DNA of 64,000 bases from Magnetospirillum sp. (GCA_024707145.1 JANQAI010000013.1:112588-176587), one strand, 5' to 3'. Positions 39,183 to 52,273 are shown, counted from the first letter of the stretch. A program made the numbers and translations. The notes: a model not told the origin generated them from the sequence alone.

Positions 39183-40743
39183 TCAGATGTGCGGGTCCAG
39201 CGAGTCGGTCGAGGGCGCCTCGGCCAGGGCGACGCGGTCGCGGCCCAGGTGCTTGGCTCGGTACAGCGCCTGGTCGGCGCGGGCGAACAGGGCGTCCACC
39301 GAGGCATCCTCGCTCAGCAGCGCGGCGACGCCGATGCTGATGCGCAGGGGGATGGGCTGGCCGTGGGCCTCGAAGGCGATGCGGGCGATGGCGGCGCGCA
39401 GACGCTCGGCCAGGTCGGCGGCACCCGCCAGGTCGGTCTCGGGCAGCATCAGCCCGAATTCCTCGCCCCCCAGCCGGCCCGTCAGATCGGTTTCGCGCAG
39501 CGCGGCGGCGGCGGTGCGGGCGATGGCTTTCAGCGCCTCGTCGCCGACGGCATGGCCGTAGCCGTCGTTGATGCGCTTGAACAGGTCCACGTCGAAGATG
39601 GCCACGGCCATGGGCCGGGCATAGCGCAGCGCCCGCTGCATTTCGCGCTCGCACTTGTCCATGAAGTGGCGCCGGTTGGCCAAGCCGGTCAGGGCGTCGG
39701 TGGTGGCCCAGCGGCGCAGTTCCTCCTCGACCTTGGCGCGGTACTCCAGTTCCTGGCGGCTGAGCGCCAGTTCGGCCTCCAGCCGGCCGGTGACCTGGCG
39801 CTGCACGATGGTGGCCAGCCACGAGAAGCCGATCAGCGCCATCCCCACCAGCATGGCGTTGCGGGTCCAGTCCTGCCGCCAGTCGGCCACGATGGCGGCG
39901 CGGGGGACGCCGACCACCACCACCAGCGGCCAGCTCTCCAGGGTGCGGTAGGCCAGGATGCGGCTTTCGCCGTCCATCAGGCTGCCGCCCGGGCCGGTGA
40001 CTGCGATTCCGGCCGGCGCCGAGGGCAGCGCCTGGGCGAATAGCGGCGTGGCGGAGAGGTCGCGCCCCAGTTGGTCGGGCAGCAGGGGCGCCCGGAACAG
40101 GTTGATGCCGTCGCGGCGGTTGATGGAAATGGCGCTGCCCGGCGGCAGGTTGGGCAGGTCGCCCAGCAGGTCGAAGGCCTCGGGCGAGACGGCCGCCAGG
40201 GCGACGCCGCGGAAACCGCCCTCGCCATCGCGGATGGCGCGGGCCAGGCCGATGATGGTGTCGCCGTAGACCCGGCTCTTGAACGGCCGGGTGATCACCG
40301 GGCTGCGGCCGGGCTCGGCCTTGAGCCTGCAGGAAATAGTCGCGGTCGGCCACCGAGATGTGGGGAAAGCCGCCCTTGCGGTCGCTGTGCTGGACGATGC
40401 GGCCCTGGGCGTCGTACAGCCCGAACGAGCGCACCGTGGGGGTGGTCTGGATGGCCAGCGCCATCAGCCGCCACACCGCCTCGCTGGTGAAGTCTTCGCC
40501 GGCCTCGACCTCGCCGGCCAGGGCGGCCAGTTCGCGGTCGAACTGGTGGAATTTCTCGCCCACATTGCGGGCGATGAACCAGGCGGTGTCCTGTCCGTGG
40601 CGGGCCGCCGCCGCATAGCGCGTCTGCAGGTCCCGCCACGCCAGCAGCGTGAAGGTGGCCAGAATGGCTGCCGTCAGCACTCCCAGGACAAGCCAGCCCT
40701 GCGAGCGGATGCGGCCGACGAAGGCGGCGCGCGCGAAGTCCAT
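39183..40743 (-). CDS. Membrane diguanylate cyclase (GGDEF), frameshifted
   Basis: The protein has an N-terminal membrane helix, a periplasmic PDC/Cache-like sensor, a second helix and a GGDEF domain. The active site GGEEF is intact and the inhibitory I-site RETD lies five residues before it, so it should make cyclic di-GMP with product feedback. The frame breaks at 40326-40327: GAGCCTGC on the plus strand has one C too many. Removing it joins DYFLQ to LKAEPGRSPVITRP. Start 40743 (MDFARAAF) follows a G-rich stretch; 40779 is possible. Confidence 0.85.
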
Positions 40744-40871
40744 GGAGCCCCACCCCAAAGACGAGTCAAATATTGACATTGGCATTAGCCCATATGCGTT
40801 CAAGGCAGGCCGCGCTGGACAGGGACGGCGCCCGGCCGCACCATGGCCGCGATCCTTTGCGGAGACCGGCC

Positions 40872-42825
40872 ATGAACGTTCCCCCCATCGTCATTCGCGC
40901 CCAGGACCTTGGCGACAAGGAATGGATGGTGGCAAACGGGTTGGGCGGCTATGCCTCGGGCACCCTGGCCGGCGGCGCGTCGCGGCGCCATGACGGCCTG
41001 CTGGTGGCCGCGCTGGATGCCCCCCATGGCCGCACGGTGATGCTGGACGGGGTCGATGAAATTCTGATCCTGGCCGACGGCGAGGTGCCGCTGTTCGACC
41101 TGCTGGCGGAATTCCAGCTCGACGCCGGCCTGCCGGTGTGGCGGTTCGAAGGATTCGGCCGGGTCATCGAGCGCCGGGTGGCGATGCCCTGGCGGCAGAA
41201 CACCACGGCGGTGAGCTACCGTCTATTGTCCGGCCAACCGGTCGGCCTGGCGGTGCGCCCCTGGCTGCATGCGCGCCACGCCGATGGCGGCCTCGACCAG
41301 CCCGTGCCGGAGGCACGATTGGCCGAGCCTGGACGGCGGGCGGGTCGAGATCACCATGGCGCCCTGGCCCGTCCTGCGCCTGCACGCCGCCGGCTGGACT
41401 CCCACCTGGGCCGATCCGGCGCAGCGCGAGGCGGTCTACCCCATCGAAACCGGGCGCGGCTATCTGGACCACGGGCCGCTATGGAGTCCCGGAACGCTGA
41501 GCACCACCCTGGACGAGGAGGGGGCGGCGCTGGTCGCTTCCACCGAGTGTTGGCCGGTGGCCCTGGCCTTGCGTCCGGAGGAGGCGCTGGCGGCCGAGGC
41601 CGAGCGCCGCCGCCGCCTGCTGTCGCGGGCCCGGCCGGCCTTGCGGCGGGGCGAGGCGGCGGTGGTCGCCCTGGCGGCGGACGCCTTCGTCTTCACCCCG
41701 CGCAACCGGCCGGAACTGCTGGCCCGCGTCCAGGCCGAGGGCGACGGCCTGTGCAGCATCATTGCCGGCTATCCCTGGTTCAACGACTGGGGCCGCGACA
41801 CCATGATCGGGCTGGAGGGGCTGACCCTGGTGACCGGGCGATGGACCGAGGCCCGCGACATCCTGCGCACCTTCGCCCGCTACCTGAAGGACGGGCTGAT
41901 CCCCGACAACATCCCCGACGGGCCGTGGCCGCCGGTCTACCACACCGCCGACGCCACCCTGTGGTTCTTCCATGCGCTCGACCGCTACGTCGCCCATACG
42001 GGCGACACCGAAACCCTGGACCTGATCCTGCCCAAGCTGGAGGAGGTGATCGAACGCCACCTCTCCGGCACCCTCTACGGCATCGGCGTGGACCCCGAGG
42101 ACGGCCTGCTGCGGGCGGCGGCCGAGGGCTACCAGCTGACCTGGATGGATGCCATCGTCGGCGACTGGGTGGTGACGCCGCGCCGGGGCAAGCCGGTGGA
42201 GATCAACGCCCTGTGGTACAACGCTTTGTGCCTGATGGCGCGCTGGCTGGCCGAAACCGGCAAGTCCGAGGCCGCCGACCGCATCGCCCAGGCGGCCGAG
42301 CGGGCGCGCGACTCGTTCAACGCCCGCTTCTGGTATGCCGATGGCGGCTATCTCTACGACGTCGTCGACGGCGACCCGGCCGAGGCGGTGCTGCTGCGTC
42401 CCAACCAGCTGTTCGCCGTATCCCTGCCCAATGCCGTGCTGGACCGCCAGCGCTGGCGCCGGGTGGTGGAGGTGGCGCGCGACCGCCTGCTGACGCCGCG
42501 CGGCCTGCGCTCGCTGCCGACCGACCACCCCGCCTACCGCCCCCGCTTCGAGGGCGACCAGTTGTCGCGCGACGGCGCCTACCACCAGGGCACGGTGTGG
42601 CCGTTCCTGCTGGGACCGTTCGTGGATGCCTGGTTGAAGGTGTGGCCCGAGGACCGAGCCGGCGCCCGTGCCGTGCTGGAGGCCATGCTGCCCCATCTGT
42701 CGGAGTATTGCGTCGGCACCATCGCCGAGGTGTTCGACGGCGACCCGCCCCATGCTCCGCGCGGCTGCACCGCCCAGGGCTGGAGCGTGGCCGAGTGGTT
42801 GCGGGCCTGGGTTGCGGTTTCCTGA
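40872..42825 (+). CDS. Amylo-alpha-1,6-glucosidase (glycogen debranching type), frameshifted
   Basis: The N-terminal half matches the bacterial GDE N-terminal domain (GLGGYASGTLAGGASRRHDG) and the C-terminal half the (alpha/alpha)6 catalytic domain (WFNDWGRDTMIGLEGL, QLTWMDAIVGDWVVTPR, GAYHQGTVWPFLLGPF). It probably trims alpha-1,6 branches of glycogen-like polymers. The frame breaks at 41328-41329: GAGCCTGGAC should read GAGCTGGAC, joining RLAE to LDGGRVEIT, for about 650 residues. GGAG lies seven bases before ATG 40872. Divergent from the GGDEF gene. Confidence 0.88.
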
Positions 42826-42893
42826 ACCCTTGCTGCGTTGCGGCAGAAGGGGCACCATCCCACATACAGCGGGACTAGCCGAAAAGGGTTCCT

Positions 42894-45689
42894 ATGTCTG
42901 TGCATGATGACAAGGATCTGCGCGCCCGGGTGAAACTGCTGGGCAGCATGCTGGGCGACGTTCTGCATCAGCAGGAGCGCGGCGAGGTGCTGGAGACGGT
43001 GGAGATCCTGCGCAAGGGCTTCATCGACCTGCGCAGCCACGAGGACCCGGCCAAGCGCCAGCGCCTGATGGACCTGATCAACGGCTGCGATCCGGCGCTG
43101 CTGTCCCATGTGGTGCGCGCCTTCTCCATGTATTTCCTGCTCGCCAACATCGCCGAGGAGGAGGGCGCCCATCTGGACCGCCGCCGCAGGGTGCAGCGGG
43201 GCGAGCGGCTGTGGTACGGCTCGTTCGACCACACCCTGCACCTGTTCAGGGAGCAGGGGGTAGAGGCTGGCCAACTGGACCTGTTGCTGGGGTCCCTGCG
43301 CTACCAGCCGGTGTTCACCGCCCATCCCACCGAGGCTAAGCGGCGTACCGTGCTGGAGGTGCAGCGCCGCATCGACGTGCTGACCAAGCGCCTGGACGCC
43401 ACCGCGCCCGGCCCCGACCGCGCCGAGGTGGAGCAGGAGGCTGCGCAACCAGATCCAGGTGCTGTGGAAGACCGACGAGGTGCGCGTCCACCGTCCCCGG
43501 GTCGAGGATGAGATCAAGAACGGCCTGTTCTATTTCCGTGAAACCCTGTTCGATGCCGTGCCGCGCCTGCATCGCAACCTGGAGCGGGCGGTGCGCTCGG
43601 CCTATGGCGCCGACGCGCCCGTCGTGGTGCCCCCGCTGCTGCGCTTCGGCTCGTGGATCGGCGGCGACCGCGACGGCAATCCCTTCGTCACCCACGACGT
43701 CACCCGGCCTGGGCCTGCGCCTGCAGGCGCGCGAGGTGCTGAAGCGCTATCGCGTCAAGGTCGAGCATCTGGCGCTGGAGCTGACCCATTCCTCCACCCT
43801 GGTCACCCCGTCCGAGGAGTTCCTGCGCTCCCTGGACGCCGATGCCGACGTCATGCCGTCGGTGCTGGACGGCAATCCCCAGCGCTACGCCCAAGAGCCC
43901 TATCGCCTCAAGCTGCACGTCGTCCACCACCGTCTGGGCCGCCAGATGGCCCGGCTGGAGGCGTTGCTGGACGGCCGCCCCGACCGTGGCACCAAGGGGT
44001 GTTATGCCGACGAGGCGGCCTTCATCGCCGACCTGGAGATCATCGGCCGCTCGCTGGCCAGCCACGGCGACCGCAATCTCGCGGAGGCCGGCCTCAAGGA
44101 CCTGATCCTGCAGGCGCGCACCTTCGGCTTCTTCCTGGCCCAACTGGACATCCGCCAGGAATCCGGCCGCCACACCCAGGCGGTGGCGGAATTGTTCGCC
44201 CGCGCCCCCAACCTGCCCGATTACCTGTCCCTGGACGAGGCCGGACGGGTCAAGGTGCTGGACGAGCTGCTGTCCCATGGCGGCACGCCGCTGCTCTTCG
44301 CCGACCAGCTCTCGCCCGAAACGCGCGAGATCCTCGACGTGTTGAACACCGTGCGCGATCTGAGCGCCGAGATCAGCCCGCGGGCCTTCGGCGCTTACGT
44401 CATCTCCATGACCCACCAGGCCAGCCACGTGCTGGAGGTGATGTTCCTGATGGGCTTCGCCGGCCTGGCCGGCCGCCGGCCCGACGGCACCTGGCATTGC
44501 GCGCTGGAGAATCTCGCCCCTGTTCGAGACCATCGACGATCTCAGCCGCATCCGCCCGGTGCTGGAAACCCTGCTGGACCTGCCGTCCTATCGCGCCCTG
44601 CTGGCCGCCTCGGGTGACATCCAGGAGGTCATGCTGGGCTACTCGGACTCGTGCAAGGACGGCGGCATCCTGGCCTCCAGCTGGGGGCTGTACAACGCCC
44701 AGAAGGTGATCGCAGGGGTGACCGCCGCCCGCGGCCTCAAGGCCCGCGTGTTTCACGGCCGCGGCGGTACCGTGGGCCGCGGCGGCGGCCCCACCCACGA
44801 CGCCATCCTGTCGCAGCCGCCCGGCACCCTGGCCGGCGACATCAAGTTCACCGAGCAGGGCGAGGTGCTGTCGGCCAAGTACGCCAATCCCGAGACGGCG
44901 GTGTACGAGCTGACCATGGGCCTGACCGGCCTGATGAAGGCGTCCTGCGGCATCGCCTTCGCCTGCGCCATCGACCGGGGCGACTTCATGTCGGTGATGG
45001 GCGAACTGGCGCGCCTGGGCGAGGCCGCCTATCGCGACCTCACCGACCATACGCCCAGCTTCATCGATTATTTCTACGAGGCCACGCCGGTCTCCGAGAT
45101 CGGCCAGCTCAACATGGGCTCGCGCCCCAGCCACCGGGCCAAGGGCGACCGCTCCAAATACTCGGTGCGCGCCATTCCCTGGGTGTTCGGCTGGGGCCAG
45201 TCGCGCCAGACCATTCCGGCCTGGTACGGGCTGGGCAGCGCGCTCGAAGGCTGGTGCGGCCGCGATGCGGGGCGGCTCGCCACCCTGCGTGAGATGGTCC
45301 GCGACTGGCCGTTCTTCCGGGGGCTGCTGGCCAACATCGCCATGTCGCTCAGCAAGAGCGAGATGTCCATCGCCCACGAATACGCCCGCCTGTGCGACGA
45401 CGCGGTCGAGGCTGACGTCATCTACGCCCGCGTCAAGGCGGAGTTCCGCCTGACGGTGGAATGGGTGCTGCGCATCACCGAACAGACCGAACTGCTGAGC
45501 GACAATCCGCGCCTGTCCCTGTCGCTGGCACGCCGCAATCCCTATCTGGACCCGCTCAACCACATCCAGATCACGGCGCTACGGCGGTATCGCAAGCTGC
45601 CGGAGGGCGATTCCCAACGCGGCGAATGGCTGGTTCCCCTGCTGCGCTCCATCAACGCCCTGGCCCAGGGGCTGCGCAATACCGGGTAG
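42894..45689 (+). CDS. ppc: Phosphoenolpyruvate carboxylase, three frame breaks
   Basis: Ppc carboxylates phosphoenolpyruvate to oxaloacetate to refill the citric-acid cycle. The catalytic His motif FTAHPTEAKRRT, WIGGDRDGNP, GYSDSCKDGG and FHGRGGTVGRGGGP are all present. The frame breaks at 43440 (GAGGCTGC for GAGCTGC), 43708-43709 (CGGCCTGGG for CGGCTGGG) and 44517-44520 (before CTGTTCGAGACC). Joined, the parts give a full protein of about 930 residues. The motif SDSCKD has Cys where many relatives have Asn. Confidence 0.93.
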
Positions 45690-45720
45690 GGGGCGGTGCG
45701 CCAGCGGGCAGTCCTTTCTT

Positions 45721-45780
45721 CGTCATCGCCGGGCTTGACCCGGCGATCCATGGATGCCCGTGTCAAGCACGGGCATGACG
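45721..45780. repeat. Intergenic inverted repeat after ppc
   Basis: Two hairpins stand in a row: CGCCGGGCTTGACCCGGCG, then ATGCCCGTGTCAAGCACGGGCAT, bounded by CGTCAT and ATGACG. The pattern is shared with the repeats at 16421 and in the element at 37954, and it is of a type common between alphaproteobacterial genes. It may end transcription from both sides. Confidence 0.65.
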
Positions 45781-45814
45781 GCAAGGGGGTGGTGTTGCCG
45801 GATTGGCTGCTGCC

Positions 45815-46870
45815 TTAGAACAGGGGCGTCTCGCCGGCACTGGCCAGTTCGGCCTGGATGCCGACCACCGTCTCCCACCCGGCCAGGAAGGCGGCGACGC
45901 AGGCCGGGTCGAAATGGCTGCCGGCGGTGTCTTCCAGCAGCTTGCGCGCTCGCTCCAACGACCAGGCCACCTTGTACGGCCGTTCCGAGGTCAGCGCGTC
46001 GAACACGTCCGCCACCGCGACGATGCGCCCGCTCAGCGGGATGGCTTCGCCGGCCAGCCCGTTGGGATAGCCCGTGCCGTCGAACTTCTCGTGATGGGTC
46101 AGGGCGATCTCGGCGCCCAGCTGGATCAGTTGCGACTCGCTCTTGGCCAGGATCTCGTAACCGATCAGCGGGTGCTGGGTCATGATGGCGAATTCCTCGT
46201 CGTTCAGCCTGCCCGGCTTCAGCAGGATGGCGTCGGGAATGCCCAGCTTGCCGATGTCGTGCATGGGCGCCGCCTTGAGGATCTGGGTGCAGTATTCGGG
46301 GCCTTTGCCCAGGTTGCGGGCGATCAGTTCGGAATAGCGGGCCATGCGCACGATGTGGGCGCCGGTTTCGGGGTCGCGGAATTCGGCCGCCTTGGACATG
46401 CGCAGGATCAGTTCCTGCTCGCGGTCGAACACGGTGGCGGTGGCCTTGCGCACCTCGTCGGCCAGCCAGCGGTTGCGGTCGCGCAGTTGCAGGTGGCCGC
46501 GCCGCAGGCTCAGCAGGTTGCCGAAGCGCACCCGCACCTCCGACGGGTCCACCGGCTTGGCCAGGAAGTCGGTGACCCCCAGTTCCAGCGCCTTCTGGCG
46601 TACGCCGCGCTCGGCCGTCGGGGTGACCATGACGATGGGGACGTCGCCGGTGCCGGGCAACTGGCGCACCGCCTGGACGTATTCGTGGCCATCCATGCCG
46701 GGCATCCTGTAATCCACCACGATCAAATCGGGGACGGTCTGGCGGCAGGCATCCAGCGCCGCCATCGGGTCGGCGTGGGTATCGACCTCCACGTCGTCGG
46801 CCACGTGCAGCGCCAACTGCTCGAACAGGGTCAGATTGGTGTCGTTGTCATCGACGATCTGGATCAGCAT
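45815..46870 (-). CDS. Response regulator with HD-GYP phosphodiesterase domain
   Basis: This 351-residue protein has an N-terminal receiver (phosphoacceptor Asp in LIVVDYRMPGMDG) and a C-terminal HD-GYP domain with HDIGKLGIPD and HHEKFDGTGYPNGL. HD-GYP domains hydrolyse cyclic di-GMP, so this opposes the GGDEF proteins nearby. ATG 46870 is preceded by GGAGGGGG; the longer frame to 46951 is unlikely. The cognate kinase is not adjacent; the hybrid kinase at 49.8 kb is one candidate. Confidence 0.92.
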   Translation of the reverse strand: MLIQIVDDNDTNLTLFEQLALHVADDVEVDTHADPMAALDACRQTVPDLIVVDYRMPGMDGHEYVQAVRQLPGTGDVPIVMVTPTAERGVRQKALELGVTDFLAKPVDPSEVRVRFGNLLSLRRGHLQLRDRNRWLADEVRKATATVFDREQELILRMSKAAEFRDPETGAHIVRMARYSELIARNLGKGPEYCTQILKAAPMHDIGKLGIPDAILLKPGRLNDEEFAIMTQHPLIGYEILAKSESQLIQLGAEIALTHHEKFDGTGYPNGLAGEAIPLSGRIVAVADVFDALTSERPYKVAWSLERARKLLEDTAGSHFDPACVAAFLAGWETVVGIQAELASAGETPLF

Positions 46871-47055
46871 GCGTGTTCCCCCTCCTTGCCCCCGCTTCTC
46901 AATAGCAAAGAGGTTTAAACAACCTTTCGGGTGGCTATGAACGGATGGCAAACCATCGGTGGCGTGCGCGCCAACGATATGCGTTTCCGTCCCTTCCGGT
47001 GTGGCCGCGCTTTGCTTATGTTCGAAGCAGCCAACAACCAGACAAGGCAGATGAA

Positions 47056-49704
47056 ATGCCCCTCGACCGCGCCGAAACCGCTCCCGCCGCCATCCGCCGC
47101 TGCGACTACACCCCGCCGGCGTTCCTGGTGGAGGCGGTGGCGCTGGATTTCAGCATCGGCGACACGCTGGTGGAGGTGCTGGCCGAGCCTGCGCCTGGCG
47201 CGCAATCCCGACGCCGCTCAGGACCGGCCGCTGGTGCTGGACGGGCAGGCGCTGGACACCCGCTCGGTGGCGGTGGACGGCCGGGTCCTGGAACCGGGCG
47301 AGTACCGCATCGAGGACGAGCGGATGGTCATCGACCAACTGCCCGACCGCTGCATCCTGACCACGGTGGTGGTGATCGACCCCACCGCCAACACCGCGCT
47401 GGAGGGGCTGTACGTCTCGGGCGGCATGCTGTGCACCCAGTGCGAGGCCGAGGGCTTTCGACGCATCACCTGGTATCCCGACCGCCCGGACGTGATGGCC
47501 CGCTTCCGTGTCGCCATCTCGGCCGACCGCGCCCGTTTCCCCATCCTGCTGTCCAACGGCAACCTGGTGGAGCAGGGCGAACTGGAGGGCGGGCGCCATC
47601 GCGCCGTATGGGAAGACCCGTTCCCCAAGCCCTGCTACCTGTTCGCCCTGGTGGCCGGCGATTTGGCCCTGGTGGAGGGCGACTTCGCCACCCGCTCCGG
47701 GCGCAAGGTGGGGCTGAGGTTCTGGGTCGAGCACGGCAACCAGGACCAAGTGGGGCATGCGCTGGCCTCGCTGCAGAAGGCCATGGCCTGGGACGAGCAG
47801 GTGTTCGGGCTGGAATACGATTTGGACGTCTACAACGTGGTCGCCGTCTCCCATTTCAACATGGGGGCGATGGAGAACAAGAGCCTCAACATCTTCAACA
47901 GCAAGTACGTGCTGGCCAAGCGCGAGACCGCCACCGACGGCGACTTCCTGGGCATCGAATCGGTCATCGCCCACGAGTATTTCCACAACTGGACGGGCAA
48001 CCGCGTCACCTGCCGCGACTGGTTCCAGCTGACCCTGAAGGAGGGGCTAACCGTCTTCCGCGACCAGGAATTCTCGGGCGACGTCAATTCGCGCGGGCTG
48101 CAGCGCATCGAGGACGTCCGCGCCCTGCGCGCCGCCCAGTTCCCCGAGGACAACGGGCCGATGGCGCACCCCATCCGGCCGGAATCCTACGTGGAGATCA
48201 ACAACTTCTACACCTCGACCGTCTACGAGAAGGGCGCCGAGGTCATCCGCATGATCCATACCCTGCTGGGCGCCGAGGCCTTCCGCAAGGGCATGGACCT
48301 GTACTTTGCCCGCCACGACGGCCATGCCGTCACCTGCGAGGATTTCGTCGCCGCCATGGAGGATGCCTCGGGCATCGACCTCGGGCAGTTCCGCCGCTGG
48401 TATTCCCAGGCCGGCACGCCCAAGGTCACCGCCCGCTGGAGCCATGACGCCGCCGCCCGCCGCCTGACCCTCACCCTGGCCCAGTCCACCAAGCCGACGC
48501 CGGGGCAGCCCGAGAAGCTGCCCTTCCACATTCCTGTGGCGGTGGGGCTGGTGGGGAAGGCGGGCGACCTGCCCCTGCGGTTGGAGGGGGAGAACGCGGC
48601 GCGCGGCGCCACCCGCGTGCTCAACCTGGTGCTGCCCGAGCAGAGCTTCGTCTTCGAGGACGTGGCCGAGGCCGCGCTGCCTTCGCTCCTGCGCGGTTTC
48701 TCGGCCCCGGTGGTGGTGGAGGCGCCCTACGGCCAGGCCGACCTGGCCTATCTGATGGCGGGCGATTCCGACGCCTTCAACCGCTGGGATGCCGGCCAGG
48801 AGCCTGGCGGTGCGGGTGGTGCTGGCCCTGGTGGCCGACCATGCCGCCGGCCGGCCGCTGGAGCCTGGACGAGGAGTTCGCCGCCGCCTGGGGGCGGGTG
48901 CTGGCCGACCATGCCGCCGACCCCGCCTTCGCCGCCGAGGCGCTGGGCCTGCCCGGCTTTTCGGTGCTGGGCGAGCGCATGGAGGTGATCGACGTGGACG
49001 GTATCCATGCCGCCACCACCTTCCTGGCCGCCGCCTTGGGCAGCCGCTTCGCGCCGCAATTACTGCGCCTGCGCGAGGTCCTGGCCGAGGATGGCTATGC
49101 CTTGACGCCCGATTCCATCGGGCGGCGGCGCCTGCGCAACGTGGCCATGATGTTCCTGGCCTATGCCGGCGGCGACGTCGCCCGCCGGGTGGCCGCCGAG
49201 CAGTTCGCGACCGCCACCTGCATGACCGACCAGCTGTCGGCGCTGTCGGCCCTGATCGTGCTGGGCGCCGAGGCCGCCGAGCCGGCGCTCTCCGCCTTCT
49301 ACGACCAGTGGAAGGGCGAGCGGCTGGTGGTGAACAAGTGGCTGGCGTTGCAGGCCGCCGCCGACTGGCCCGACGTGCTGGCGCGGGTGCAGGTCCTGCT
49401 GGCGCATCCGGCCTTCGACGCCAAGGAGCCCAACAAGGTCTATGCCCTGGTGGGCGGCTTCGCCGGCAACCCGAAATGGATGCACACCACCGACGGCAGC
49501 GGCTACGCCTTCATGGCCGACAGGGTGATCGCGCTGGATTCCTCCAATCCCCAGGTGGCGGCGCGCATGGTCCGCTCGCTCATGCGCTGGAGGCGCTACG
49601 ACCAGGGGCGCCAGGCGCTGATGCGTGCCCAGTTGCAGCGCATCGCCGCCAAGCCGGGGCTGTCGCGCGACGTGGGCGAGATCGTGGCCAAGGCGCTGGC
49701 CTGA
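47056..49704 (+). CDS. pepN: Aminopeptidase N (M1 family), three frame breaks
   Basis: PepN is a zinc peptidase that removes N-terminal residues from peptides. The substrate motif MGAMENKSLNIF and zinc motif HEYFHNW (HExxH with a later Glu) are intact. The frame breaks at 47188-47189, 48803-48804 and 48864-48865, and each time GAGCCTG stands where GAGCTG restores the frame (LAE to LRLARNP; GQE to LAVRVV; PLE to LDEEF). Joined, it gives about 880 residues, the normal length. Start is ATG 47056, with AAGG upstream. Confidence 0.93.
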
Positions 49705-49785
49705 TCTCGGGCCGGTTCCGCCCTTTCCGCTTGGACCTCGGCCCCTTGTCGGCCACAATCGCCCCGAATCCCGACGGAGGAAAGT

Positions 49786-52273
49786 GTGGGGGCGAGCGCA
49801 GTCGAGGACCGGGTCCGCGCGGAGCAGGTGCAAATCCTGGCCCGCAACCTGCCCTTCACCACGCTGACCGGCATCGTCATCGCCGTGCTGTCGGCCGCCG
49901 GGGCTTCCGAGACCCTGGGCACTTGGATCTGGCAGTGGGCGGCCGCCTTCGCCGTGGTGGGCTTCGGCCGGCTGGCGGCCCTGCGGCTGTACTGGCGCTC
50001 CCCCGGCCGTGATTCCCGGCCCCGCTTTTGGGGTCTGTTCCTGACCATCAACACCCTGGTGTCCGGTCTGATGTGGCTGGTCTTCGGGCTGATCAGCTTC
50101 GTCCCCGACAATGCCGCCCACGCCCTGTTCGTCGCCATCATCCAGACCGGCCTGACGGCGGCCTCGCTGGCCAGCCTGTCGTGCCTGATGCCGGCGCAGA
50201 TGGCCTTCGCCCTGCCCACCATGGCCGGCATCGTCCTGCCCTTCGCGGTCTCGGGCGAGCGCACCCTGGTGCTGCTGTCGGTGATGGCGGTGGTGTTCCT
50301 GGTGGTGATCTTCCTGGCCAGCCGCCGCGCCGAGGACGTGCTGGTGCAGTCGGTGCGCCTGCGCTTCGACAACCAGCGTCTGATCGAGGATCTGCAGCGC
50401 GCCAAGTCCGAGGCCGAGGCCGCCAGCCGCGCCAAGTCGGAATTCCTGGCGGTGATGAGCCACGAGATCCGCACCCCCATGAACGGCGTGGCCGCCATGG
50501 CCGAATTGCTGGGCCAGACCAGCGCCGACAGCGAGCAGGCCTCCATGGTGTGGATCCTGCGCCAGTCGGCGGAAAGCATGCTGACCATCATCGGCGACAT
50601 CCTGGATTTTTCGAAGATCGAGGCCGGCCGCCTGGTGGTGGACAACATGCCCTTCGACCCCGGTCGGATCATCGAGGAGGTGGCCCAGACGGTGGCGCCG
50701 CGCGCTTCGGAAAAGGGGCTGGAACTGGTGGTCGACCTTGACCCCGGCCTGCCTGCCCGGGTGCTGGGCGATCCGGCGCGGTTGCGCCAGGTGTTGCTGA
50801 ACCTGGCCGGCAACGCGGTCAAGTTCACCGAGCGGGGGCATGTGCGCCTGACCGCCTCGGCCGGCACCGGCGCCGGCCTGCTGTTCGCCGTCGAGGACAC
50901 CGGCATCGGCATTCCCGCCGACCAGCACGCCAGCCTGTTCCAGCCCTTCACCCAGGCCGACGGTTCGGTGGCGCGCCGCTATGGCGGCACCGGCCTGGGC
51001 CTGTCCATCTGCAAGCGGCTGCTGGAACTGATGGGGGGCGCTATCCAGCTGGACAGCCAGCCGGGCCGGGGCAGCCGCTTCCAGTTCACCGTGCCGGTGC
51101 CGGTGGACGCGGCCGCCAAGCGGACTTCGCCCCTGGCCGGCCTGAAGGTATCGGTGCGGGCGTCCGAGCCGCTGCGCCCGGCGCTGGAGCGGGTGCTGAA
51201 GGCGCGCGGCGCCGACATCGTGGCCGAGCGGGCGCAGGTGGAGGTGCGCGATGGGCGCGCGGGCGAGTCGGAGGTGCCGGTGGTGGCGCTGGTGCCGTTC
51301 CACCATCTGGGGGATGGCGGGGGAAGCGGTCTGGTCCTGCGCAAGCCGGCGCGCGGCGAGGACTTGGTGGCTGCGGTGGCCCGCGCCGCCGGCCGTGCCG
51401 TGGCCACCCCGCTCCAGGCTCCGCGCCGGCGCGCGCGCCTACCGCGCCCCGGCCGCCACCCTGGCCGATGCCGAGGGCGTGCGCCTGCTGGTGGTCGAGG
51501 ACAGCGCGATCAACCGCATGGTCGTGTCCAAGATGCTGGACCGCCTGGGCATCGTCTACGACCTGGCCGATGACGGCGCCCAGGCGCTGGCCATGTTCCG
51601 CTCCCGGCATTACGGCATGGTGCTGACCGACTTCCACATGCCGGGGATGGATGGCGTCACCCTGACCCGGATCATCCGGGCGGGGCGTGCCGGCGCCGGC
51701 GTGCCCATCGTGGCGCTGACCGCCGACGTGATGCCGGAAACCGCCGCCCTGTGCGCGTCGGTGGGCATGCAGGGCTACCTGACCAAGCCGGTGTCTCTGG
51801 ACGTGCTGGACGATGCCATCGCCCAGCATCTGCCCCGCGCTCTGGAACTGCGCCAGCCGGTGGACGAGGTGTCGACGGCCGCGCCGGAGCGGCCGGCGCC
51901 GCAGCCGGCGTCGCAAATCCTTGACACCGCCGTGCTGGGAGAGATTTTTGGTGGGTTGGATGACGAAGCGATGGCGTTGCTGAACGATTTCCGGGCGACC
52001 ACCGAAAGCCGCCTGTCCGGCCTGCAGGCCACGCTGGCCGACGGTGATGCCGAACAAGGCCGAGGCCACGCCCACACGGCGCGCGGTACTGCGCGTTCGG
52101 TCGGCGCCAACGCGCTGGCCGAGGTGTTCGGCGCCATCGACGACGCCTTGTCCGAACAGGACATGGCGCTGGCGCGGCATCTGGCCGAGCGGGCGGTAAA
52201 GCAGTTGGAGGTGTTCCGCGAATTGCTGAGCGAACTTCAGGCGCGTCCCCGGCCGACAGGAGGCACGGAATGA
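49786..52273 (+). CDS. Hybrid sensor histidine kinase with receiver and Hpt domains, frameshifted
   Basis: The order is: several membrane helices (about 20-190), a histidine kinase core (H-box [13 protein letters not shown]2 GGTGLGLSI), a degenerate receiver lacking the Asp ([13 protein letters not shown] onward), an intact receiver ([13 protein letters not shown]) and a C-terminal Hpt domain with His in [11 protein letters not shown]. The frame breaks at 51417-51418: CAGGCTC for CAGCTC, joining ATPLQ to LRAGARAY. The start is GTG 49786 after GGAGGA. Its stop overlaps the next gene's ATG, so its phosphoryl target is probably that protein. Confidence 0.9.

Noticed and set aside
42894..45689. 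Programmed ribosomal frameshifting in ppc, pepN and others
   Set aside because: No slippery heptamer with a downstream structure is seen at the breaks, the same hexamer recurs in unrelated genes, and three events in one enzyme would be unprecedented.
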